Source: Sphagnum compactum
Lineage: Eukaryota; Bryophyta; Sphagnopsida; Sphagnales
Direction: 5' to 3'
DNA: 64,000 bases
Assembly: GCA_965153455.1 (NCBI GenBank)
Contig: OZ234494.1
Location: forward strand, 868,001-932,000
The notes beneath the pieces were generated by a model. It had not been told where the DNA came from. It made no database searches and saw nothing but the letters and a program-made list of their open reading frames with translations. The position numbers and the translations under genes were made by a program. Shown here piece after piece: positions 49,597 to 60,339 of the stretch. Each line of letters begins with the position of its first letter. Within the stretch, counting starts at the first letter, position 1.

Positions 49597-51749
49597 ATGG
49601 CGAGCAATGGAGTGAAGAAAGTAATATACGGGGAGTACACTGCCAGTAATCTGGAGCGGGAGCCATACTGGCCGCAGGAGAAGCTGCGGATTTCCATCAC
49701 AGGAGCTGGCGGATTCATCGCCTCGCACATTGCCAGACGCTTGAAGACCGAGGGTCACTACATCGTGGCATCGGATTGGAAGAAGAATGAGCACATGAGT
49801 GAGGACATGTTCTGTGACGAGTTCCATTTGGTGGATCTCCGCGTCATGGACAACTGCTTGGCCGTCACCAAGGGCGTGCAGCATGTGTTCAACCTGGCGG
49901 CGGACATGGGCGGCATGGGCTTCATCCAGTCCAACCATTCCGTCATCATGTATAACAACACTATGATCAGCTTCAACATGCTGGAAGCAGCTCGCATCAA
50001 CGGCATCCACAGGTATGTATGTGTATGTGTATCTGTGTGTGTGTGTGTGTGTTTTGTTAGGGTTAGGGGGAGGAGCTTGAAGGGGAAGAATCAAAGCTCC
50101 CATGGAAGAAGAGATTCTCAGTGGTGTTTTTTTTCTGAACTGTTTTTTGCGGAATTTTTTTGCATGTTCCAATTTCGGATTCCAGTTTTTCTATCATGGT
50201 GCTTGCTGCTGCTCATCATGGGGAGGGTTCTTTTTGTACAATCGGTGTTTCTCAGTTGTTGTTCTTGTGATTGGCAAAATAATTGGTGCAGATTCTTTTA
50301 TGCATCCAGTGCTTGCATTTACCCTGAATTCAAGCAACTGGAGACTAATGTGAGCCTGAAGGAATCAGATGCCTGGCCCGCCGAGGTAACTATTATATAC
50401 AATCTGGTTTTCTTTTGCAAAAAACTGTTCTCAATTCCACTCAGGGGTCCTTGTTCTGCACCGATGGTATAAATGGACAGGAGTCGATCCATCCTGGATG
50501 CAGAGAGGATTTGAGGAGTATAATGAAGCATGTTGGATCTGGGGGTTTGGGGGGGGTTTAATGTGCAGCCACAAGATGCTTATGGCCTGGAGAAACTGGC
50601 AACTGAGGAGCTTTGTAAACATTACACAAAGGATTTCAAAATGGAGTGTCGCATCGGAAGATTCCACAACATCTATGGCCCCTTTGGTACCTGGAAGGGT
50701 AATAAGATAATCTTCCTTCTTTCAATGCTGCAGTTTTGGCTTCTCTGGACAAGAGTTGAGGATTGTGAGTTGGGGTGCAATAAAACAGAGTGAAGAATTT
50801 AAGGTTGTGAGCATATTGACCTAATTTTCTTTTGTTTTTTTTGGGTTCTGCAGGCGGACGGGAGAAAGCTCCTGCTGCCTTTTGCAGGAAGGCTCTGACA
50901 GCAGTGGACAAGTTTGAGATGTGGGGTGATGGTCTGCAAACACGTTCCTTTACTTTTATTGATGAATGTGTGGAAGGTGTTTTGAGGTGGGTTTCATACC
51001 TCACTCAGGAGCTTGAAATTCTCTCCACTACTGTTTTTCAGGTGGTCATGGCAGGAAAGTATTTATGTAGACACAGGGTTGAGTGGAGATTTTTGCAATT
51101 TTTTTGCTTGAATCAGTTAGTGACTCTTATGGGAAAAGATAATGTCTCTCTCGGTTTATGAGATCCTCAGTTCCATTTGCAGGTTGACCAAATCAGACTT
51201 CCAGGAGCCACTGAATATTGGCAGTGATGAGATGGTAAGCATGAATGAGATGGCAGAGATAGTCCTGAGCTTTGAGAACAAAAAACTGCCTATTGAACAC
51301 ATTCCTGGTCCTGAGGGTGTGCGTGGCCGCAACTCTGATAATACGCTTATCAAAGAGAAGCTTGGATGGGCTCCAACTATGCGCCTGAAGGTATGACGAG
51401 CTTATATCCTTCCCTCTGAGCTCCATACACTTTCTCAGCTGTGCTGTCACATGGGCATGAATGTTATGGACCCTCGAAGGATGCAGCAAAGTGATGCAAC
51501 AGAATTCATAGCTTTTGTGTGAAGAATGTGAGAGGTGTGAAAGATGCATACATGCTGTAGTACTTACTGAGTGGAAGTTGGTGTTCTTAGGATGGACTAC
51601 GCATCACATATCTGTGGATCAAGGAGCAGATTGAGAAAGAGAAGACTCAAGGTGTGGACTTGGCTGGCAAGTATGCTTCATCAAAGGTGGTGGGCACTCA
51701 AGCTCCTGTTCAGCTTGGGTCCCTCAGAGCAGCTGATGGGAAAGAGTGA
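49597..51749 (+). CDS. GME: GDP-mannose 3,5-epimerase, six coding exons, 379 aa
   Basis: The enzyme converts GDP-D-mannose to GDP-L-galactose (and GDP-L-gulose) in the cytosol, feeding ascorbate synthesis and cell-wall/glycoprotein sugars. Coding exons by GT...AG and frame: 49597-50012, 50292-50385, 50569-50698, 50854-50986, 51183-51390, 51591-51749; together 1140 nt, 379 aa plus TGA, against 377 aa in Arabidopsis. It is an extended short-chain dehydrogenase: glycine-rich NAD loop GAGGFIA at residues 36-42, acid/base Cys147 in SACIYP, YxxxK pair Tyr175/Lys179, Lys218 in GGREK and Arg307 in RGRNSD, all matching the known catalytic or substrate positions of plant GME. The C-terminus keeps the conserved LRAADGKE. 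The start is the first ATG in frame with the conserved N-terminus. Intron 1 opens with a GT-rich microsatellite. No frameshift or missing key residue is seen, so it should be functional. Recognition is near certain; exon ends are inferred by eye. Confidence 0.97.
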
Positions 51750-53353
51750 AGGCATTGATTGACAGGCCATGATACTTTACAGTTATTCATAACTAGCCAA
51801 GTTTCTTGCATGTGAGAAATAAGAATGTCAATAACTCATACACCCAGATTCTTACAGAGCATCTCTTTGAGACCTTGTATGTTGAGAGTTTTGCAAAAAT
51901 TAGGCAGCCATCAAGACTACTCAATGCTTGATTTTTAGGACAGATGATTCCAGTTCAATAATCTACATACACGGTGTAATGCAGCATATTCTCTCAAGTA
52001 TCAAGAAAGTTTTTTGCTTCTCTTACATATTGATTGTGGGCTTCAGTCTTGAAGCTACTCTTTCTCCAAACACTCCCAAAATCTGTTGCAGACATCAGGA
52101 TATTCATTATTTCTGTCACCTGTGTGAAGGACTCTGGGCTCCAGGCAAATCATCAAGACCTCATGGAACTTAATCATGTATGTTACCCCTCCGTCCAATG
52201 GTTACATTGGTTCTCAGGTATTGTGTCTTAGAATCATTCTACCACATCCTTGCTTTCCCTGGATCACCTGCAAGTCAGAAATTTGTGTAGGGTGGGAGTG
52301 TAACAGCAGTCGTCCAAGATCAGGGTCCACAAGTTAAGTCTCATCCTTTGCATGGTTGCATAACTGCACCAAGTTTTGCAGTAGAGTGTGGTTGAATTGG
52401 ATGACTGATATTGAAACATTTCTGTTCATCTTTCTGGGAAGTAGGAAGAGAAAAAGCTCTAGATCCACCAGCTTTTGGCTACACCAATTTTGTGTGTGTG
52501 TCTGCAACCTCATGAGGTGTATACAAATTCTGGTGCCACAATTTGCCTGGGTCTCACCTCATTGATCAAGGACTGAGACTTTGTTTTTTACAGGAATTGC
52601 TTCCTCCACTCATCTTATAAGTGGAATCCACCACCTTGTGTAGTCACAGAGTCATCAGCCAAGTTTTAGCATATCTTCTAGAAACAATGCATGATGCTCC
52701 AAGCTCTAAACCAGTTTGGACCATTGAGAAGCCTAAGAAAACATGCCAATGTGATTGAGGTCCAATACAGATGCCAGTTCTGGGTAGTACAAATGCAGAG
52801 ACAAAACATTCACTTTTCATTTGATAGCTGTATTGAAGTCCAATGTCAGATCCCAGTTCCATGGAGTACAATTGCACAGATAAAACATTCACTTTTTATT
52901 TGATAGCTGGAACTTGGAATTTGATCGCTGGTGACACTGGGATCAGTAGGATGATTTTGTCTAATTCCATGCACAACTGCTTTCATGAAATGTGTGGCCC
53001 TCCATCAATTTCAATCCAGGTTCTGCTGCACAATAGGATGAACATGAAGATTTTTCTGGGAAATGACTTTGAACAGTATTGAACATAAATTCACAACTCA
53101 ATCACAGCACCAAGTTGAGACATTTGCTAACTTAAATTCGGCAGGATGATAAGCCAAATGTCCACTAAACAATAGTACATTGGAAAAGATTTCCTCCAGG
53201 AGATTGGAAGTCTATTACTCATCCACCAAGAATATGGGTCATTTGTAGAAAAAAAGAAGGTGCACGCATACATGTACATGGAAATTGCTATTGTAAAACA
53301 GATACAATTTGGTGACCAACAAATCAATAACTAACAAACAGGAGTGCATCAAG
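51750..53353. other. Spacer between convergent GME and TOL genes
   Basis: About 1.6 kb holding the 3' untranslated regions of both genes. An AATAAG-like element at about 51820 could serve GME polyadenylation. A 78-bp tandem duplication sits at 52757-52909. Open frames here are short (82 codons or less) and match nothing I know. Confidence 0.6.
52757..52909. repeat. Tandem duplication, period 78 bp
   Basis: Two diverged copies start at 52757 and 52835. Both run from GAGGTCCAAT/GAAGTCCAAT through AAAACATTCACTTTT to TTTGATAGCTG. They lie in the shared downstream spacer of GME and TOL. Confidence 0.8.
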
Positions 53354-54879
53354 CTAGAACTTGATCAAATCATCACTGTTTCTCTTTCTCGCCTCTTTGC
53401 TTGTCTCTTCTTTTGAATTGTCTCCAAAGATCATTGCATCCAAGTCTGTGATCGCTGCGTCATCGTGTGAAATGGCACTCAGCGTGCTCCCCTTGGGTGT
53501 GGGTGTCCGGTTTCGCACAAGCACAGATTCTTCAATCCCACCTGAGTTAGAGTCATCTTCCTCAGCTTGCACATGGGCAAATGCAGGCTCTTCTGGATGA
53601 GGCTCTTCTGTAGAAGGTTTTGACATTTCCTCGTACTTGGACAGAACCTGCTGCAGCTCATCATTCACATTCAGAGCTTCAAACAATAGCGCATCATTAT
53701 CACCCCCACCTTCAATAATCCTCCGAACCTTGAAGTGTGATTGCCGGCACTGCTCCACCAGTGTCAGTGTTAACTCTGCCTGAGAAGTGCCACCCACAAA
53801 ACATATTAGTATTTCAAGTTCAACCAGTATCCGGAAGTCCATATTGAATTCCAGTTTGTTGCACAAGCTCAAGGTTTCAGAAGAATCTCTTTTTCTCAAA
53901 AAACCCGTTTTTACTTCTTCATACATGCCACATATAAAAAGCTTCATGACTGAAGAAGAAAGACAAAAAAAACCTGGAGAGCCTCCTGCTTTGGGGAAGA
54001 AGTAAGGACTGTTGATAGAAGCTCAACACTATTGCGAGAGACATCAAAGATCTCCTTTGCATCCTCAGGGTTGATCGGGGCTAGTCCACCACTTTCTCCG
54101 CTCCCCAGTGCACCAGATCCTTGTGTGCTTGATCTTGATATTGACTGTGGGGGTGTGAAGATAGGTGCCAAGCTTTCAAGGTCTCGACCTGGAAACTTGA
54201 TACCTCTGGACTTTAGACTCTGTAAAGCAGGGAAAAAAACTCCAGACATCAGAGATAGAAACAGCAACAATCTGCTTCCTCCATCTTTGGTCTCCAGACA
54301 AAATCCTCATTCATGGTTCTTAAATTCTCCAGAACTAGTTTGTGCTGCAAAAATTATCACCTTGTAAGTCTCTTCAAAAATAGGAAGGTATCGAAGCTCT
54401 TCAGTGGATTCACCCCACGCCTCAATCAGCTTCAATGCCTTCTCCCGGTTTTCAATTGGAGTTTGGCGATCGTCAATCATCTTCACCATCTCATCCAGCA
54501 CCTTCTCGGATGCAACTTCTGAAAACATTTTCTCACAATTCTTCACACAAGTCTCAAGGAGAGTGAGAGCCAGATACTGGATGCGGGTGCTCTTGAGCAT
54601 CATCCGCTTCTTGATGGCTCTCACAGCTTCTTGCCCACTCACCTTCTCTGTGTTGACAAGATCACATATTGCCAGGCTTTTGCCCCAGTCTGGTCCTTCC
54701 AGATTCTCTGCCGTCGCCTCCTCCACAAGCTTGTCAGCTTGTGTTGAGACCTGGAAAAGCTCCTTCATTTTGCCACTCACTGTTGTGATCCTGTCACTCA
54801 TCTTCCTCCCCACTTCAGTGCTCCCCACCTTCAGCTTCTCACTCAAGGCACTCAGCCTCTCCTTGAAATTCTCCCCCAT
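53354..54879 (-). CDS. TOM1-like VHS/GAT domain protein (TOL1/TOL2 type), three coding exons, 396 aa
   Basis: Exons on the - strand: 54879-54361, 54219-53974, 53779-53354; both introns are phase 0 (141 and 194 nt). The protein has a short N-terminal extension starting MGENFKERL, a VHS domain at about residues 48-185 (EGPDW, QYLALTLLETCVKNCEK, EAWGESTEELRYLP), the linker motif GIKFPGRD...LAPIFTP, a GAT domain at about 223-310 (AKEIFDVSRNSVELLS; CRQS; EALLFEALNVNDEL) and an acidic tail ending TDLDAMIFG...DDLIKF. Domain order, length (Arabidopsis TOL2 about 383 aa) and the tail place it with TOL1/TOL2. Family role: these proteins bind ubiquitin and act as an ESCRT-0-like sorter of plasma-membrane cargo towards the vacuole. 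An in-frame upstream ATG at 54924 would add 15 residues; I prefer 54879 because family members begin MGxN. It converges on GME. No defect is seen. Confidence 0.95.
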
Positions 54880-54990
54880 GGCAAAACACGTCCTTTTGCT
54901 ACCTTGTGAGGATGACAATTCCAATGATGTTCCTGCTCAAAATTCCACACAAAAGTGTAGAGCTGGCTAGATCTCCCAAACACAAATCCT

Positions 54991-55118
54991 GGCTCCTACC
55001 CAAGTCTCATCAACCCTACACCAAAATTGCAAAACCACGCAAACCCAAACCCTCCAGGCTCCTACCCAAGTCTCAACCCTACACCAAAATTGCAAAACCA
55101 AGCAAAACCCAAACTACA
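54991..55118. repeat. Tandem duplication, period 66 bp
   Basis: Two copies beginning GGCTCCTACCCAAGTCTCA at 54991 and 55057, each continuing through CCCTACACCAAAATTGCAAA and ending near AAACCCAAAC. They lie in the inferred leader of the TOL gene. Confidence 0.85.
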
Positions 55119-55194
55119 CCATGTCTTCAAAACCCCAAAAAGTTGCAAAACTTGACAATATTCATCCAGAAGGCAAACTGATGCTCCAAAACAC

Positions 55195-55577
55195 AACAAA
55201 AAGTTCCAAAATTCTGAGACAAATCAACACCCACAAAAATTGCAAGAACTGAGAAAAATCGACACACTCACAAATTGCAACAAAAACTGAGACAAAAATC
55301 AACACACATAAAAATTGCAAAAAGAACTGAGACAAAAGTCAACACACATAAAAATTGCAACATAAACTGAGACAAAATTGACACACATAAGATTGCAACA
55401 AAAACTAAGACAAATCAACACACATAAAAATTGCAATAACTGAAAAAATTCAATATACTCATAAATTGCAACAAAAATTGAGACAAAATCAAAAACACAT
55501 AAAAATTGCAAAAACTGCAACAAAATCACACACACACAAATTTACAAAAGCTGAGACAAACCGACACACACAGAAAC
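55195..55577. repeat. Minisatellite, period about 38-40 bp, about 10 copies
   Basis: The unit is roughly AAAAATTGCAACAAAAACTG followed by AGACAAAATCAACACACAT, with substitutions and small indels between copies. It creates open frames on the - strand (55299-55535) that are repetitive and not taken as genes. It may lie in a leader intron of the TOL gene. Confidence 0.88.
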
Positions 55578-56261
55578 ACAAAAGCGAACAACAATCCCAA
55601 AACACAGAAATCAAATGCTCTGTAAATTCAGAAAAATGAACAAACCGAAAGGGGGGCAAAAAAAAACCCCAAAAGCGAAAAAACACAACACGCACAGATG
55701 GTCACAACACAAAAACCTGGTGATAACTAATAACTCGAAATAACTCAAAATTTGCAAACCTGTTGATCAAAGTCGGAAATCAGTTCAGACTTGAAGAAGA
55801 AGAAGAAGCTGCCAACTTCGAATTCCGAAACTTCAGTCAGATCTCTGCAAACCCACAACAACAACAACAACAGAAGCCAAAAAAAAAACAGCCAACTCAA
55901 GAAAGAGCCTTACTTACTTCCTTAATTACTCACTCACGGACGGATCTGAAGAAGACCCAAAACTGCAAAAAAAACAGAAAAGCCGGATGCAGTTTCCAAA
56001 TTGTAGAACCCCTTTCTTTTGCGAATTCTTGCTCCTCTTTTCTTTGTTTTTTGATGGTTTTTTTTTTTTTTTTAAATTTTTGTAGCTCAAGGAAACTTCC
56101 TGACATCAATCCAACAACAACCCATTACTTATTAGGTACCATATTTGACATTCCCTTCCCTTCTTCTTCTTCTTCTTCTTACAAAGAGAGGAAGTTGATG
56201 GATGAGAACAGTGCAAATGGAAAAAAGAATATACTTGGAGTGCGTTATTGGGTCTTTTGTT

Positions 56262-56698
56262 GGCCTTGCCCACCAGGGCAAAGATATATTGTGTTTAGAT
56301 TCATTATAGAGTATAGTAGCTTAAGGGATTTTGGCCCCCTTAATAATAATAAAAAACCCTATTAATAATAATAGGTTTATTAAATATCTATTATTATTAT
56401 TAGGTTTATTATTAAATAGGTTTATAATATTTCTATATCTTAATAATAAACCTAATAATAATAATAATAGCTCTATTTCTATATGAGGATTTTTGAAAGA
56501 TGATATTTTTTGGCTTGTGTTGAAACTTGAGAGATTAGTTATAATAGAGTTATAATGTCTTGAAGGATTTTGGTTTCTTTTAGAGGGATTTTTTGAAGAT
56601 TGGTATATTTTTTGCATGGTGAAATTATAATTTGAGTTTCCATAATTCTTCTTCATTTGCCTTAAGATACTTACTTTTTTAATGTAAATGGCAAGGCA
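56262..56698 (-). mobile_element. MITE-like element family C, copy 3, inverted and enlarged
   Basis: Begins GGCCTTGCC (56262) and ends GGCAAGGCA (56698). Reverse-complement landmarks match copies 1 and 2: ATTGTGTTTAGATTCATTAT, AGTATAGTAGCTTAAGGGAT, TGTTGAAACTTGAGA.ATTAG, TTTTGGTTTCTTTTAGAGGG and TTTAATGTAAATGGC. About 110 bp of AAT/TAT-rich repeat (56340-56470) is inserted. It lies just upstream of the TOL leader. Confidence 0.78.
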
Positions 56699-57610
56699 TT
56701 CCACAATGTGACACACCCCTTGTTTGTTTTAGGTAGCTTCCTGGTGGCCATGAGGAGTGGGGCCTTAAATATGGCAAACCTTAGACTCTCTTTTTTCTTT
56801 AAATTTTTAATTACAAAAAAATTGATTTTCTTCCAAAAAAATTTTTTTTTTAAATCGCCTTCCTTCTCACCTACCTATTGCAGCCCAAAGTTGTGGAAAA
56901 AAAAAAAAAAAAAAAAAGAAGCATGTATGGTGACGCCCAAGGACGAGGGCATTATCCATATAAGGGCCCCATGGCACAATAGCAGATCCCCGCCCCAATT
57001 CTGGTAATGCCCTTTGTCCTCAGGCAACAGACCATGGAAAGATGCTGCAGAAATTTATTTTTTCTTTTTATGAAAAAAATCTGGAAAGAAAAAAAAAAAA
57101 TTTAAATTTTAAATATATATATATATAATCTTTGTAAATGGTCCATAATGTGATGATAAAGGAAAATGAATTTTTCAGAAAAAGGATTTAACATGCAAAA
57201 TGAAAATAAAAATTATGAATTTTTTTATAAAAAGTAAATTTTTTTTCTAAGTAATTTTTTTTCATGTGACCTCTGATCATGAACAAAAGTAATATTTGGA
57301 ACATTTTCAAGAAAATCAAAATGTGAAAATTTTCTGAGCTCCATTGTCGTGATATGGAATAAATCTATTCTTTGTGTGATTCAATGGCTATTCACCTTGG
57401 AATTGGGAGTTCCAATTGAAGAGAAACATGATAGGCATAGTTAATTGCAAGTTCAATCCTAGAAAGTGTGATGATGAAAACACAATGGATCTCAAGGGAT
57501 CAGAACTCTCATGGTTTCCTCTCAAGAGCCAACTAGTCATGTGTGGCGATTCATACATGATAAAAAGATTTCGAACTTTAGATGACAATCTCATTCCTAC
57601 CTATTGAACC
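56699..57610. other. Intergenic DNA with long A-runs
   Basis: A 22-nt A-run near 56898 and an AT microsatellite near 57113. The open frame 57416-57607 (+) is unrecognised. Confidence 0.5.
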
Positions 57611-57737
57611 GTGTTTAACACATTTCGAATTTTTTTAATGTATAATACATATAATACGCGTATAAAACATTTATATCGATACAAAAAAAGAAAATGCTGT
57701 CACAGCATCGTGTTTAACACATTTCGATTTTTTTGAC
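57611..57737. repeat. Extra partial copy of the inverted-repeat arm
   Basis: GTGTTTAACACATTTCGA begins at 57611 and again at 57710 (period 99). The first copy continues through ATAATACGCGTATAAAACAT, TTATATCGATAC and ATGCTGTCACAGCAT, matching the outer part of the left arm of the large inverted repeat. Confidence 0.85.
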
Positions 57738-57960
57738 GTATAATATGTATAATATGCGTATAAAACGTTTATATCGATACCAAAAAAAAAATGTTGTGAC
57801 ATCCGTGGCATGGTGTTTATCAGAACGCGCACTCAACAAAACCTTGGTCAATGAGTCTTGTTGAGTGCGCCTTCTGATAAACACCATGCCACGGATGTCA
57901 CAGCATTTTTTTTTTGTATCGATATAAACGTTTTATACGCATATTATACGTATTATATGC
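57738..57960. mobile_element. Large near-perfect inverted repeat (foldback/MITE), arms about 102 bp
   Basis: Left arm 57738-57839 and right arm 57858-57960 are reverse complements with few mismatches, separated by about 18 nt. Arm landmarks: CGTATAAAACGTTTATATCGATAC, a poly-A/T tract, TGTGACATCCGTGGCATGG, TGTTTATCAGAA and GCGCACTCAACAA. The right side continues into TATTATACGCA-type repeats to about 58075. Confidence 0.92.
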
Positions 57961-58283
57961 ATGTATTATACGCATGTTCTATTCATACGATTCTATACTT
58001 GAAAAGTAGCCGTTAGTATTATACGATGTATAATACGAGTGTATTATACGCACGTTCTATACATACGTTTCAATATTCCCACCAGATTTTTCATGTTAAA
58101 GGTTGGATAGAGAAACAAAAAGGTATTGGATTGAACAATAGATTTTTCCCATAACATTTATATACGTCCTCTAAATCCCATTTTTCGAAGTTCTGACAAC
58201 AACGTAGGTACTCTATTCCAAACCCAAATGATCTAATAATTTCCTTCAAGAGCCCCAAAAACCCACAACATATTGAACAAGCT
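57961..58283. other. TATTATACG-rich flank, then plain intergenic DNA
   Basis: GTATTATACGCATGTTCTAT and GTATTATACGCACGTTCTAT form a short duplication (57963 and 58040). No gene recognised. Confidence 0.55.
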
Positions 58284-58665
58284 AGGGTCCAACCACGCTA
58301 TTAGGAGTCACACATGCCCTTTCAAGTTCTTATTTTATTTTTAAAATAACTTTTACGTCTTTCAAAAAAAAATTAAAAATTTTAAGTTTTTTTAATTATT
58401 ATGTTAAGGTGTATATTAAAAACTATCCCAAAATATGTCATTAAAAAATATTTTCAAATTGTGTTTTTAATGTCAAAATTGTTTTTAAGCTATTTTTATG
58501 CAACTTTTAAGCAATAAATTTTTATAATATGTACATAGCATATTCACAATAACATTTTGTAAAAAATATTTTATTTATTATTTTATTTTATTTTACACTC
58601 CAAAATTCAAATAATTAAACAATGATTATGACTGTTTTTGGTATATGTTAGTATGACTGCAGCTG
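58284..58665 (+). repeat. Dispersed repeat family A, copy 2
   Basis: Direct-orientation partner of 8284-8715, 50 kb away, with the same order of landmarks and slightly shorter. Confidence 0.88.
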
Positions 58666-60339
58666 CCACCTAAACCACTCATGAAACCTCTAGATTCTAT
58701 CATCACTTCCCTTGAATTAGTCCCTAAATCTTATCAATAGACTTACATCTTTTACCCTCAAGCTCATAGCACAACAAAATAACTTGTTTTAGGAAGGAAA
58801 ATGAAAGACCAACAGTGGGGTAGTCTTCCCCAACTATACACAAAACAACACACTTTACTTTAACCACATTGAACTTCACCTCTTTCACTCCTCCAAAACA
58901 ACAAGAAGAAAACTTAACTTGTTTTTGTCTAACCATTGAGATGATCCATCCCACTAGAAAATGCCACTCCTTGTAGCATGAATTGCAGTCATTTCGCACC
59001 ACCATAGAATTTCAAAAACCATCGCTAAATTCCTCAATCTAACTTCACCCATCTTCCACCAAGAACCACTAGAATGCAGTTATGAAATTGTTCCATCACA
59101 AAAATTAACTCAGCAACGCCGCTCCATTGAATTGCAACCATCAAACACACTTAACTTTTTAAAAAACAAAAGCACGCAAAAGTAGAAAAAGAACAAAGAA
59201 AAATGGACATTCGACATCCACACCATTCATGATGATCAACTATTCCTTAACTTAGCATTTTTTGCTAATCATTCTCCTTTGACATCTATCATTAATTAAG
59301 GTTTCCTCTTTCATCCAACCACATTCACATAGAAAACTTTTGACACCAATTTTACGTTACAAAACCCTCACTTATATAAGTAACAACACTCTTCAAAATA
59401 AAGGTCACATGCACCCATTACAATGTCATTGACACCTTCAACCTGTAAAATGAACGAAAAATCAAAAGAAAAGGGCTTCTAGAGCCTTTCACGCTCCATG
59501 CCATGTTGGTATATCGATGAAAAAAACATTGGCCTACTAATGTAAACATCCAAAGACCTATATGGCTAGAAGGAGAAACTAGTCCGTTGGGTATTAATTA
59601 TGATAAAAGCCATCTTTAATCTTAGCCACAACTGTAGTGGCAACCTCACAAAATAGAATTGCCCACGAAACCAAATACAGTAAACCCCTTTTATAATCAT
59701 GCCCTTAATGATTACTTTTTTTGTGACACTAACGAATTATGATATAAACGTGTATAATCACATTCCATATAAACTTTTACAAGATTGTGACTATAAACAA
59801 AAAAAAAACCTTACAAAATAGTTCTTTTATGTTAGAATAAAGGTGCTAATTGTTTAAATTTCCTACATGGGTTATTCTAAACTCTATTATGCATTAATAG
59901 ACTTGAAGAAGGTCGTGATTTCTGCTTATTTTAATGTTATGATTTACATTGAATTTGAGTTCCATAACTATTAGCTTGTGTATCTTGTCAATTAGATTTT
60001 TTTTAATTAATTTTTTTTGCTTTCTTAGCAAGTTCACACATGTTTTGCTTGTTTACACTATAAAATTATTTTTCTTTTCTCTTTAACTGGATTCATTGTT
60101 GTTAATTTGCCCAACTTGAACACAAAACAACACTAACAATGCCAAAGGGAACTACAATTTACAAAGCCCTAATGTTTGTGCTAGATTTTTCCCATTATAG
60201 TCACATTTACAAAGAATTTTTTTCCAATAGTCTATGCTACTAACAAGTGTGATAATGATTCTAAAGAACGATGTTTCTTATGAAAATAAATGGTTACCAA
60301 AAAATGTGTGACACAAACAAGAATGTGACTACAATGGTT
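58666..60339. other. Intergenic DNA, nothing recognised
   Basis: The open frame 58724-59005 (-) is unrecognised. The final few hundred bases may include decayed flank of the LINE remnant. Confidence 0.45.

Larger units (their letters stand above)
54880..56261 (-). promoter_or_regulatory. Leader and promoter region of the TOL gene
   Basis: Upstream of the TOL start codon on the - strand. The first 700 bp carry two kinds of tandem repeat (54991-55118 and 55195-55577), suggesting an intron in the 5' untranslated region. At about 55760 the - strand reads CAACAG followed by GTTTGC, a possible leader splice donor. The stretch 55780-56060 is less A+T-rich and purine-rich on the + strand, as expected of a transcribed leader. 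The transcription start is not resolved. Confidence 0.4.

Noticed and set aside
49227-49615. Possible upstream open reading frames of GME (113 and 125 codons)
   Set aside because: They overlap the tandem repeat and CTG-rich leader. I know of no conserved uORF for GME (unlike GDP-L-galactose phosphorylase), so conservation would be needed to support one.
49552-50172. 206-codon open frame on the - strand across GME exon 1
   Set aside because: It is the antisense shadow of a well-supported GME exon; the His/Val-rich protein has no family resemblance.
54404-54970. 188-codon open frame on the + strand
   Set aside because: Antisense shadow of exon 1 of the TOL gene; Ser/Phe/Leu-rich with no recognisable domain.
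55299-55535. Cys/Val/Phe-rich repetitive frame on the - strand
   Set aside because: Translation of the 38-40 bp minisatellite.
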